Shown: piece by piece, positions 25,196 through 33,405 of the stretch
Layout: the number at the start of each line of letters is the position of its first letter
Position numbering within the stretch: the stretch's first letter is position 1
NCBI GenBank assembly: GCA_913058185.1
Contig: CAJXQX010000003.1
Location: forward strand, 43,592-107,591
DNA from: an uncultured Verrucomicrobiota bacterium
GTDB lineage: Bacteria; Verrucomicrobiota; Verrucomicrobiia; Opitutales; Opitutaceae
Direction: 5' to 3'
DNA length: 64,000 nt
Position numbers and translations under genes: made by a program
Notes under the pieces: model-generated
What the model was told of the DNA's origin: nothing
Seen by the model: the letters and a program-made list of their open reading frames with translations, nothing else
Databases searched by the model: none

Positions 25196-25242
25196 GAGAA
25201 TCGTTCTCTTACTCGTTCTCGTTCTCATTCTCATTCTCTTTA
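25196..25242 (-). repeat. Degenerate GAGAAC hexamer repeat (copy 2)
   Basis: Pyrimidine-rich on the plus strand (CGTTCTC, CATTCTC units), hence GAGAAC/GAGAAT on the minus strand. It begins 18 bases after the lactonase stop codon. Confidence 0.75.
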
Positions 25243-25383
25243 CTTAACCCCACCTCCTTCCACGGGAGAGCGTCCGTCGGCCTCCAGTAACTCCGCACCG
25301 GGCTCATCCTACTTCGCCAAGGCTTCGTCGGACATGACGAGCCGGCTATTACTTAGATCTAACCATTCTTCAATCCGCTGTAG

Positions 25384-25402
25384 CCGAGGTCGCTGACCTC
25401 GG
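25384..25402. repeat. Palindrome, GTAGCCGAGGTC..GACCTCGG family (copy 1)
   Basis: CCGAGGTC-gct-GACCTCGG is a perfect 8-bp stem preceded by TGTAG. Similar units with the same GTAGC edge are at 40977-40995 and 41035-41049. It lies 28 bases before the sulfatase start. Confidence 0.75.
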
Positions 25403-25430
25403 TATCCTGCCGCCTTATTATATCCCCACC

Positions 25431-27203
25431 ATGACTCGTCCATTTTTTGCTTTCTTATGCGGTGCCTTTCTGGCCCTCAATCTCGCTGCGGAGCGCCCCA
25501 ACGTCGTAATCGTCATCACCGATGACCAAGGTTACGGTGACGTCTCCGCTCATGGTAACCCGATCCTGCAGACGCCCGAGATGGATCGCCTGCATGGGGA
25601 GTCCGTGAGGCTGACAAACTATCATGTGAGTCCCACCTGCGCACCGACGCGTGGCGCGCTCATGAGTGGCCATTATACGAATCGCGCCGGTCCGTGGCAC
25701 ACCATCATGGGGCGCTCCTTCTTGCGCGTTGGTGAGACTACTCTAGGTGAGGTGTTCTCTGCCAACGGTTATGCGACTGGCATGTTCGGCAAATGGCATC
25801 TGGGTGATAATTATCCTTATCGTCCCCAAGATCGCGGCTTCACGGAAGTCGTAGCTCACGGTGGTGGTGGTGTAGGTCAAACTCCCGACTATTGGGACAA
25901 CGCTTACTTCGATGATACGCTCCACCACAACGGGGTGCCCAAGAAGTATGAAGGCTACTGCACCGACGTTTACTTCTCCGAAGCCAAGCGTTTCATGGCC
26001 GAGTCGCACTCTGCCGGGAAACCGTTTCTCACCTACATCTCGATGAATGCGCCGCATAGCCCGTTTCACGCGCCCGAGAAATATTGGAAACCCTACATCG
26101 ATGCCGGGCTTCCTCAGAAGGAAGCGATCTTCTTTGGCATGATTGCCAATATCGACGAGAACTTAGGCACCCTGCGCACCTGGCTCGCCGATCGCGGGCT
26201 CGCGGATAATACCATCTTTATCTTCACCACCGACAACGGCACTGCTTCGGGGGACCAGGTGTTCAACTCCGGCATGAACGGCAAGAAGGGTAGCGCCTAC
26301 GATGGTGGTCACCGCGTGCCGTTTTTCATGCACTGGCCGGACGGTGGCTTCACTCAAGCCCGAGATATTCCAGAGCTCACCGCCCACATCGATATTCTGC
26401 CTACGCTCATGGAACTGTGCAAAGTCGATGGCCCCGCCGATTACAAATACGATGGGCTGTCGCTCCGCCCGCTATTGCGCCCATCTAAAGGTTCCGCGCC
26501 CTGGAAAGACCGGGTGATCATCACCGATTCGCAACGGGTGGTGGATCCCATCAAGTGGAAGTCGTCCTCCACCATGAGCCAACGCTGGCGCCTAATTAAC
26601 GGCAAAGAGCTCTACGACATGGACAACGACGCAGGGCAAACCACTGATATCGCCGGGCAATTTCCCGGCGTGGTCGCACATCTTCGTGGTGCCTACGATG
26701 CTTGGTGGGCCGATATTTCACCGTCTTTCGTGATCGATGAGCGTCCGGTTCTTGGCCACGACGCGGCCAACCCAACCCAACTTACCGGACACGATTGGCT
26801 CACGGATGGCAGAATATCTCCGTGGAACCAGGCGCATATCCGCAAAGGGCATACGGGAGTAGGTTATTGGGCCGTTCGGGTCGCGGAAGCAGGGCGTTAC
26901 AAGATTTCGCTCCGTCGTTGGCCTCAAGAACTCTCCCGTGCCATCACCGCTGCGGTTGCGCCCGGCGAACCCGTTCCAGGCGGGACGGCGTTCCGTGAAA
27001 CGCCCGGAATATCCCTCGCGATTAATCAAGCCACCTTGCGCATCGGAGGGCATGATTTAAAGGCGGTTGTCGGACCAAATGACGAAGCTGCCACCTTTAC
27101 GGTCGAACTCGAAGTCGGTGATGCCGAACTGGAAGGAGCCTTCCAATTCTCTGATGATAGCCCGGCATTGGGCTCCTACTACGCCGTGGTCGAGCGGCTG
27201 TAG
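25431..27203 (+). CDS. Exported type I sulfatase with C-terminal beta-domain
   Basis: A 590-residue sulfatase with a signal peptide (MTRPFFAFLCGAFLALNLAA). Metal ligands are in ITDDQGYGD (31-32), and the formylglycine Cys70 is in SPTCAPTRGALMSG. Then come MFGKWHLGD, MNAPHSPF and FTTDNGTASG, all standard family blocks. The last ~150 residues form an extra beta-sandwich-like region seen in arylsulfatase A-like enzymes. It hydrolyses sulfate esters, here probably on a polysaccharide. The formylglycine-generating enzyme is not in the window. It is the last plus-strand gene before a repeat-rich convergent junction. Confidence 0.92.
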   Translation: MTRPFFAFLCGAFLALNLAAERPNVVIVITDDQGYGDVSAHGNPILQTPEMDRLHGESVRLTNYHVSPTCAPTRGALMSGHYTNRAGPWHTIMGRSFLRVGETTLGEVFSANGYATGMFGKWHLGDNYPYRPQDRGFTEVVAHGGGGVGQTPDYWDNAYFDDTLHHNGVPKKYEGYCTDVYFSEAKRFMAESHSAGKPFLTYISMNAPHSPFHAPEKYWKPYIDAGLPQKEAIFFGMIANIDENLGTLRTWLADRGLADNTIFIFTTDNGTASGDQVFNSGMNGKKGSAYDGGHRVPFFMHWPDGGFTQARDIPELTAHIDILPTLMELCKVDGPADYKYDGLSLRPLLRPSKGSAPWKDRVIITDSQRVVDPIKWKSSSTMSQRWRLINGKELYDMDNDAGQTTDIAGQFPGVVAHLRGAYDAWWADISPSFVIDERPVLGHDAANPTQLTGHDWLTDGRISPWNQAHIRKGHTGVGYWAVRVAEAGRYKISLRRWPQELSRAITAAVAPGEPVPGGTAFRETPGISLAINQATLRIGGHDLKAVVGPNDEAATFTVELEVGDAELEGAFQFSDDSPALGSYYAVVERL

Positions 27204-27210
27204 AGGCAGT

Positions 27211-27269
27211 GCGGACGACACGGAGGTCGTCCCTCCGAGGGGAGGGACCGGCCTCCGTCCGGTCCGAGC
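27211..27269. repeat. Composite palindrome, GGACGAC/GGGACCGG family (copy 2)
   Basis: GCGGACGACACGGAGGTCGT.. (27211-27236) is followed by GGAGGGACCGGCCTCCGTCC.. (27241-27266), two self-complementary modules in direct succession. It starts eight bases after the sulfatase stop and is also a plausible terminator. Confidence 0.78.
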
Positions 27270-27280
27270 GGTTGTCGCAC

Positions 27281-27361
27281 TTGTCGGGCGTTCCTCCATC
27301 GCCAAGGCTTTCTTGTCCGCCGTAGTCCCGTCCTGCGGGACGAAGGAGGAACGCCCGACAA
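27281..27361. repeat. Long inverted repeat with GTCGGGCGTTCCTCC arms
   Basis: TTGTCGGGCGTTCCTCC (27281-27297) and its exact 17-base complement (27345-27361) enclose a second hairpin, GTCCCG-tcct-GCGGGAC. The arm edge TGTCGGGCG is shared with the palindrome family at 20082 and 63662. It sits between the convergent sulfatase and mutarotase genes. Confidence 0.8.
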
Positions 27362-27367
27362 CTCCGC

Positions 27368-28081
27368 TTAGCGCATGAGAGTCTGCATCGTGGTCCAGTT
27401 CTCTCCGCCGGGAGTGAGTGGTATCAAACAGGGTTCAGTAAATTTCCACCAACGTTGGGTGACGGGATCCGCGGCGGTGGCGGCATCATCGGCGGCGTGA
27501 TCGTCACCCACATATTCGCTGTAAGTGAAAAGCCAAATATCCTCACCGAGCTCGATCAGAAACGTCACCCAATAGCGTCGGTGACTGCGGGCCATTTGAT
27601 CGACCACTCCCGGCCAGTTGGTCTGGTGCAAGGTGCGGTATTGCAGTTCGGAATCAGAGGTGAGACCAGACATCACGCCAGAGCGCTCAATGGCGCGGCC
27701 ATCACTTGGTTCAGGCAGAGTAGGACCGATCACGTTGATCAGCTCCATGGGCAGCCAATCCATGCCGGACTCCCCCCGAGGGTGAGCCTGTAATAGATCT
27801 GAAAGGTGAGCGAACCAGGGATCCTGTTGCACGAGTTTAGCAGCGTCCCGTGGGTCGCTGCCGGCGTATTCAGTGAAAAGAAATACGAACGTAGATTTTT
27901 TCGTCTCTTGAAAATGGATACTGACGTTGGACAGCCCCAGGCTGGCCCAACGCTCCTTGGTGGTATCGTCCGGTGCTGCGGTTGCAGCGTCGAGGTCGGC
28001 CGCTTTTCCGGGACGAACGATGGAAATCAGGCCTACGCGGCGAAAGTTTTCGGAACGGATACGGTTTTCGTAAGGAGACAT
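27368..28081 (-). CDS. Two-domain L-rhamnose mutarotase-like (RhaM/DUF718) protein
   Basis: A 237-residue protein made of two ferredoxin-like RhaM domains (about 10-115 and 125-237). The second is canonical: YRTLHQTNWPGV with the expected catalytic His, LFTYSEYVGDD and DPVTQRWWKFTEPC. The first keeps VFLFTEYAGSD and QQDPWFAHLSDLL but has no His at the equivalent of TLHQ, so it is probably non-catalytic. RhaM-type enzymes interconvert alpha and beta anomers of rhamnose or fucose, which supports deoxyhexose use. It lies downstream of the phosphatase and sulfatase genes on the same strand. Confidence 0.85.
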   Translation of the reverse strand: MSPYENRIRSENFRRVGLISIVRPGKAADLDAATAAPDDTTKERWASLGLSNVSIHFQETKKSTFVFLFTEYAGSDPRDAAKLVQQDPWFAHLSDLLQAHPRGESGMDWLPMELINVIGPTLPEPSDGRAIERSGVMSGLTSDSELQYRTLHQTNWPGVVDQMARSHRRYWVTFLIELGEDIWLFTYSEYVGDDHAADDAATAADPVTQRWWKFTEPCLIPLTPGGENWTTMQTLMR

Positions 28082-28165
28082 GAAGCGAGGAATAAAGAGA
28101 GCCTGTTTATTACAGGCGATGAATAGGGTTTAGACTGCGGCGACAGGATTACTGTCCATCAATGG

Positions 28166-28199
28166 ATGAGGGGGACGTAGCTGGCTACGTCCCCCTCAT
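28166..28199. terminator. Perfect 16-bp stem-loop
   Basis: ATGAGGGGGACGTAGC and its exact complement are separated by only TG, giving a very stable hairpin between the phosphatase stop (28238) and the mutarotase start (28081). There is no strong T-run, so it may be a processing or stabilising element rather than a classic terminator. Confidence 0.5.
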
Positions 28200-28237
28200 T
28201 TAAACACTAAAGCAGTTTTAATTAACAACAACCGAGC

Positions 28238-30613
28238 CTAGCCGAGGATGTTTTCGCCCTTATTCTCCTGCTGATGAATCGTAACGGGCCATCCGGGGAA
28301 TTGATTATTCGGATTTCCGTCCAACGCATCCACCGAGAATCGGAATGACTCAATGTGGTAGGTTTTGGCTTCGGTGTCGAATGTGACGAAACCGAACCCG
28401 CTGCCTTTCTCGTGCGCCTTGTCGTAGCGATTAGGGGCCTTGCCCGTCACGGGATTCCCGACGGCGTAGACGTAAACGAGGTTGCCGAACGAATCCACAA
28501 ACTCGCCCGTATTCGCGAGGCCGTGGGCGGGGCGATTGGTGTGAGCCATGCCCACATCATCGGGGCGCCACCAACGGGGATAACCTGCAGAGATCGCCGG
28601 GGTGCAGAATGACCAGCTGCCGTTACGTTGTTCGGTGGAACCGTATTGCACGAGCGTCGTGAGATGCTGGTCACCGTTGATGTGGAGCGGCATGGCAGGG
28701 CGGAGTAAGTCGACGGCGCGATTGCGCGGGGTTTGAGGCCAAGCACCCGAGTCGAGGTCGCCCTTGAGGAACTTGTCGATGCCTCCGTGATGGGTCGCCA
28801 CTGCGGCGAACACCGTTTGGGAGAGCACGGCCTTGAGGGTGTGACCTCGCCAATCCTTTGCCCAGGATTCGAGGAAATCTTCCTGCCGTTTTCCGAGGAG
28901 GTCCAAACCGGGTTTGTCCAGGGTCGTGCAATCGAAATTGGGATCCGACACATGGTCGGCCCGGCCTGACCCGGTGTCGACCTTCTCGGGACCACTCTTG
29001 AACATACGGTCCGCGAGGATCGCGAAGCCAACGCCACCGTAAACCATGTCGCCGTAGTAGGCGCTGATGTTCTGCAGGATCGGAGTGGGGTCGAAGGCGT
29101 CGGGATGGTGGGCGACGTGCGTGCGGTGCACGGCGTGAACCATGCGCGCGGGTTGAATGTATCCACCCTTCGAGGATGCACCACCGTCGGTCGTATTCAT
29201 GGGTTTTCCGCCTTCGCCCCAAATGTTGCCCTGGAACACGTCGTGGTCATCGGGCAGAACGATTGTGGGCTGGTTGCGCATGGCATCACGGAAGGCCCAA
29301 CCAAATTGGTAGTATTTGCGCAGGTAATTGAGGATGGCCGGACCGGCTTGGTCGCGGATGATACCGAAACCGCCATGAGATTCGTAGATCTGATCACCCG
29401 AGAAGAGGGCGATATCGGGATCCATATTGATGACGTTTTGGGCCACGGGTTCGTAGGGGAAACCGTAGTCGTTTTGGCAGGTGAGGGCGGCCATCCGCAA
29501 TGGTCGTCCGACGGGATTTGCGCGGATGATACCCGTCCATTCGTCCGGTGTTTCGGTATCGTTGGTGTGGTCTTCGTTGTAGACCAGTTTGTAGGGCGTA
29601 TCTACCGATTCGTCCCAGTTGGGGATCCGGAAGGTCGCGACCCAGGCGTCGCGGTCGAGTTGGGCTTCCCCGAGGCTTTCCCAGGCACCGTTGCGTTCGA
29701 CGAGGAGTTCCACGTCGTGATTGTCTTTTTTGCCCATGGGGCCAGTCAGCGCGCTGATCTTCATCACGAAACCCTCAGGGCTGCGTGAGTCGCTCAGTGA
29801 ATACATGGACCATAGCAGCGGGCCAAACCGTTGTTCCGGTTTTACGGAAAATGCGGTGCCCGACATGCGCCAACGGTTGAACCGGTGGCGCGATCCGTTC
29901 TTCTTATCGACGTCACGATTGCGCGGGATTGATTCGGCGTAGTTGCTGACGAGCGCTACGTTGCCGATGACCGATTCGGGGGGCGCCCAGAAAATGGTGC
30001 TGGCGATTGGGCGGTTCTTCTTGGGGTCATACGCGTCGAGTGTGAGTTGAAAATTGCGCCCCTGTTTCCGACCCTTCAGCTCCAAACGCACCATGTCGGG
30101 GATTTTGTTTCTGCCGAAACCGGCAGCGACATCACCCAGAGTCAGTCGACCATTGACGATCCCGGCGTTGATGCCTTTGCCGACAAAACAATTGCTGCGG
30201 TATTCGTTGAGTTCACTACGGAGGCCGAGTCGGAAACCGCTGCCACCGTCTTTGCCGGAACTATCGAGCGTCGTGACCTCGACTGACATGCTGATCGAGC
30301 CCTCCGAGTTAGTGAGTTGGTGGGTGAGGGAATGGATACTACGGTTAGTCCCCATGCTGAGGCACTCGGCGCCCCCGTCGGCCACTCGCCAGTCTTCCAT
30401 TGGATTTGCCCAATATTCTCCGCCCAACCAGACACGATCGTGAGTGATGGCCCAGGAATCACTCGTATAGTTGGGGTCGGTCGTAACGGCCGCCAGACTC
30501 TTGTGAGCTTGAGTGCCGAGGCCCACCAAGGTGCCCGCGGTTACCAGCTTCAGCGCGGTGCGTCGCGAGATGGGGGCGTTGATGGGATTGGAAGAATCGG
30601 GTTTTGATTTCAC
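28238..30613 (-). CDS. Tat-exported PhoD-like metallophosphoesterase
   Basis: A 791-residue protein with a twin-arginine leader (ISRRTALKLVTAGTLVGLG). Residues ~50-260 look like a beta-sandwich (concanavalin/LamG-like) domain. The C-terminal part is a PhoD-type calcineurin-like phosphatase: ALFSGDQIYESHGG, IVLPDDHDVFQGN and LHINGDQHLTTL supply the metal-binding Asp/Asn/His set. PhoD enzymes hydrolyse phosphodiesters outside the cell membrane, often needing calcium and iron. The gene sits 15 bases downstream of a sulfatase, so the target may be a phosphorylated or sulfated polymer (inference). Confidence 0.85.
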   Translation of the reverse strand: MKSKPDSSNPINAPISRRTALKLVTAGTLVGLGTQAHKSLAAVTTDPNYTSDSWAITHDRVWLGGEYWANPMEDWRVADGGAECLSMGTNRSIHSLTHQLTNSEGSISMSVEVTTLDSSGKDGGSGFRLGLRSELNEYRSNCFVGKGINAGIVNGRLTLGDVAAGFGRNKIPDMVRLELKGRKQGRNFQLTLDAYDPKKNRPIASTIFWAPPESVIGNVALVSNYAESIPRNRDVDKKNGSRHRFNRWRMSGTAFSVKPEQRFGPLLWSMYSLSDSRSPEGFVMKISALTGPMGKKDNHDVELLVERNGAWESLGEAQLDRDAWVATFRIPNWDESVDTPYKLVYNEDHTNDTETPDEWTGIIRANPVGRPLRMAALTCQNDYGFPYEPVAQNVINMDPDIALFSGDQIYESHGGFGIIRDQAGPAILNYLRKYYQFGWAFRDAMRNQPTIVLPDDHDVFQGNIWGEGGKPMNTTDGGASSKGGYIQPARMVHAVHRTHVAHHPDAFDPTPILQNISAYYGDMVYGGVGFAILADRMFKSGPEKVDTGSGRADHVSDPNFDCTTLDKPGLDLLGKRQEDFLESWAKDWRGHTLKAVLSQTVFAAVATHHGGIDKFLKGDLDSGAWPQTPRNRAVDLLRPAMPLHINGDQHLTTLVQYGSTEQRNGSWSFCTPAISAGYPRWWRPDDVGMAHTNRPAHGLANTGEFVDSFGNLVYVYAVGNPVTGKAPNRYDKAHEKGSGFGFVTFDTEAKTYHIESFRFSVDALDGNPNNQFPGWPVTIHQQENKGENILG

Positions 30614-30628
30614 GTTAAAGGGGGAGGG

Positions 30629-32155
30629 TTAATTAGAATATGCGACTTGGTCGGAAAGGGCCCAGGCGAAGTCGGCTTGAACTTGGAGGGAATCGAGATG
30701 CGGTTCCTGATTGGATTCCGCGTAGTTTTTGAGCGATTGGGCAAACTCGCGCACGATGTGGCGGTGAGCGGGCGAATCGATGAGATTGGTGAGCTCGTGC
30801 GGATCTTCGTAGAGATCGAACAACACGGGGGCAGCGTTGGATGCAAACACGAGTTTATAGCGGGAGCCAAAGGCACCGATCCAGCCATTGTCGGGGGTGT
30901 ATTCGCCCGCAGCGGTCAGGGTGTGGCCGCCGTTGCGAATGAAGGTGAGGTGTTCCCAGTCAGTGGGAATCTCGCCGGCGGTAAAGAACGCGGAATAGTC
31001 GCGGCCTTCATTGGCGGAGAGATCTTCAACGCCCATTAGAGCCAAAAGGGTGGGTTTGAAATCGACGGTGCCGAAGGGTTCATGGACGATGGTGCCGGGT
31101 GTGACGATGCCGGGTGCGTGCATGATAAACGGGATGCGAGCGGAGCCTTCCATCGGCACGCCTTTGTTGTCGCGACCGTGTTCGCCGAGCAGGTCGCCGT
31201 GATCGGAGGTGAAGACGATGATGGTGTTTTCCAGGACGCCTTCCTCGCGGAGCGTTTCGATGATGCGGCCGATGTTGTCATCGATACACTTCACCATGCC
31301 GAAATACTGGGAAAGGATTTTGGGGTTAAACTTGTAGGGTTTGGTGGCGGCGTATTCAGGGAGATCATGGCCGGCCGATGCCGATTTTGGTAGTTCGAAT
31401 TCGAGATCGGTATACATGGTATCATAGGGCGCTCGAACTGTGTTGGGGCCGTGGGGGTCGGGAATGCAGACGTGGTAGGCAAATTCCTCGTGACTGTGTT
31501 CGCGGATGAACTCGATGGTGCGATTGGTGAGAAAATCCGTGGTGAATGATTCCTCGTCGGCGCCGGCGAGCGCGTAGTCGGGGCCACCATTTTTATTCAT
31601 AGCACCCACGCGCGGTCCGTCCTTTTCGATGGTGAGGTTTTTCCAGTGGCCGCGATTGAACATGTAGCGGTTGTCCTCCCAGCCGAAGCGTCGCTTCGGT
31701 TCCCATTGAGGTTTTCCGGGGCCATCGAGATGCCACTTCCCTGCGTAGCCGGTGGCGTATCCTTGGCGGCGCAGCACTTCGCCGTAGGTGACCATGTGAT
31801 CCCACATAGGCCGGTCGTTTTTGATCGAGCCGGTGTTTTGCGGATAGTGCCCAGTCATCATCGCAGCGCGCGAGGGGGTGCAGACCGGGGTGGTCGCATA
31901 GGCGCGATCGGCGATGACGCCGTTCTGAGCGAGCCAATCAATATTGGGGGTTTCGACCTTGATGCCTTCGCCCCACATAAAGGATTGATCGTCGGAGAGG
32001 AGATCTCGGTAAGCGCCGAGCGTGCGGAAATTGTGCTCGTCGGTCTGGATAACGAGCAAGTTGGGTCGGATTGGCTTTTCAGCCACACTGCAGCCAGTCG
32101 TGGCGATGGAACAAATGGCAGCGAGGAAAACGCGAGCGAGGTTAAGGGGACTCAT
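30629..32155 (-). CDS. Exported type I sulfatase, possible lipoprotein
   Basis: A 508-residue sulfatase. The N-terminus has a hydrophobic leader ending IATTGCS, a loose lipobox with Cys22. Metal-binding residues are in QTDEHNFRT and formylglycine Cys92 is in VCTPSRAAMMTGHYP. Later blocks are YAGKWHLDG, HVCIPDPHGPN and VFTSDHGDLLGEHG. The TDEHN variant and the choline-sulfatase-like LLGEHG block are common in polysaccharide sulfatases of this superfamily. It is in a minus-strand run with the PhoD-like phosphatase downstream and small genes upstream. Confidence 0.92.
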   Translation of the reverse strand: MSPLNLARVFLAAICSIATTGCSVAEKPIRPNLLVIQTDEHNFRTLGAYRDLLSDDQSFMWGEGIKVETPNIDWLAQNGVIADRAYATTPVCTPSRAAMMTGHYPQNTGSIKNDRPMWDHMVTYGEVLRRQGYATGYAGKWHLDGPGKPQWEPKRRFGWEDNRYMFNRGHWKNLTIEKDGPRVGAMNKNGGPDYALAGADEESFTTDFLTNRTIEFIREHSHEEFAYHVCIPDPHGPNTVRAPYDTMYTDLEFELPKSASAGHDLPEYAATKPYKFNPKILSQYFGMVKCIDDNIGRIIETLREEGVLENTIIVFTSDHGDLLGEHGRDNKGVPMEGSARIPFIMHAPGIVTPGTIVHEPFGTVDFKPTLLALMGVEDLSANEGRDYSAFFTAGEIPTDWEHLTFIRNGGHTLTAAGEYTPDNGWIGAFGSRYKLVFASNAAPVLFDLYEDPHELTNLIDSPAHRHIVREFAQSLKNYAESNQEPHLDSLQVQADFAWALSDQVAYSN

Positions 32156-32201
32156 TGAATTGATAGTGGGGTGTTTTACGGAAAAATGATGATCCGCGTC
32201 T

Positions 32202-32537
32202 CTAGTCAGACGGGCAGCCGATGTCCGTAATATGGGTAAATATCTCTACATGAAAATCAGTCACGATGTCGATGATTTCGCCGTGAAGGCCGGCATGGAT
32301 TCCGCTCTCTCTCTGCCGTTTCATCGCGGCCCCGAGTTCGGCTTGGTCGGCAAACTCAATCAGGGCGTGGTAGCGAGGGAGTTTCGATCGTGGCACCTCG
32401 CCGTTGTTGCGGAGTAACTTAAAGGTGTTGGCTTCATCTTCTGCACAGAGATTGGCCAAGAATCGTTTTACCGTGGGGAGGCCATTTTCCTCCTGCACTC
32501 CGGTCTTCAGATTAAACCAAACGTGATAGTGGATCAT
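32202..32537 (-). CDS. Small protein, DUF6614-like (dimeric alpha/beta-barrel type)
   Basis: A 111-residue protein from ATG 32537 (a TTG at 32573 would add 12 residues). It begins MIHYHVWFNLKTGV and continues with LPRYHALIEFADQAELGAAM and a C-terminal strand with HVEIFTHI, a ferredoxin-like pattern matching what I recall of DUF6614. No function is known to me. It is sandwiched between a LamG-like protein and a sulfatase on the same strand and may be a small sugar-binding or mutarotase-like protein (speculative). Confidence 0.68.
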   Translation of the reverse strand: MIHYHVWFNLKTGVQEENGLPTVKRFLANLCAEDEANTFKLLRNNGEVPRSKLPRYHALIEFADQAELGAAMKRQRESGIHAGLHGEIIDIVTDFHVEIFTHITDIGCPSD

Positions 32538-32577
32538 CTTCGATGCGGTGGTTGGTGACTCGAATTCAGACAACTCG

Positions 32578-33330
32578 TTAAAGTGACCAAACCTTTAGGT
32601 CATCCAAAAGCGGGGAGGATTTAGCGCTGATGCTGACTTTGTTGATCGTGTCGTGGGTGATGCCGGGAGACTGGAATTGGCCGAGGGTTTCACCGTCGAG
32701 CTGCACGGTGAGCGTGTCACCTCGTTTGATTAGTGAGGCCTCGTGCCAGGCTCCGTCGGCGAGATTGGCGCGTAGCATTTTACTGCTATTTTTGATCAAC
32801 GTGGTGATGGCAGGAGTCTTGCGCCCGGCTTTTACTTCGGTGCGAATTTTTAGATTCATTGCGCCGGATTTGGAATCCTTGATGGTTACGCCATCGGGGC
32901 GGAACGCTACGTTGATGATGTGTCCGGAGTGAACCGTGCCGCATTCGGGATTGTTGAAATCGACCGCAAAGAACTCACCCGCTCGCATCCGGAACCGGAT
33001 CTGAATTGCGCCATCCTCGAAGGCGGGACTGATGGGGTGATACGCCACGGCGTTGTGATCGGCACCAGGAGCGGTGGTGAGTTGGAAGACGCCGTCCCGT
33101 AGGGTCGCCTGCTTTTGTCCTGAGGCGCGACGGTCGCTGTTGGTGCCCCATTCGCGGCCGAGGCCGTCCTGGGCGGCTGATGCGTCGGCTCGATCGAAAT
33201 AATCCGATAGCAGGAGCATGTGGTCGTGGTGAGCGGACCATCCGGTCGAGATAGACAACAGCAAAGCCATTAATCCTACCACTCGTTGAAATTTTATGGA
33301 AACACGCAGGGAATGGGATAGTGCAACCAC
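32578..33330 (-). CDS. Exported LamG/concanavalin-like beta-sandwich protein
   Basis: A 250-residue protein starting at a GTG (33330); ATG 33270 is possible but would leave a very short leader. The signal region is MVALSHSLRVSIKFQRVVGL followed by MALLLSISTGWSA. The mature part has DYFDRADAS, GAIQIRFRMRAGEFFAVDF, WHEASLIKRGDTLTVQLDG and DDLKVWSL, which is typical of family-16-like or DUF1080-like beta-sandwich domains. It probably binds carbohydrate; no catalytic residues are evident. It is downstream of the symporter gene in the same direction. Confidence 0.72.
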   Translation of the reverse strand: MVALSHSLRVSIKFQRVVGLMALLLSISTGWSAHHDHMLLLSDYFDRADASAAQDGLGREWGTNSDRRASGQKQATLRDGVFQLTTAPGADHNAVAYHPISPAFEDGAIQIRFRMRAGEFFAVDFNNPECGTVHSGHIINVAFRPDGVTIKDSKSGAMNLKIRTEVKAGRKTPAITTLIKNSSKMLRANLADGAWHEASLIKRGDTLTVQLDGETLGQFQSPGITHDTINKVSISAKSSPLLDDLKVWSL

Positions 33331-33405
33331 CCTACGAGTTTCTGGAACACTCGGGGATACTCAACCCCAGAGCGGTGCTAGTTTCGTTTTGCGTTTAGAG
33401 GTAGT

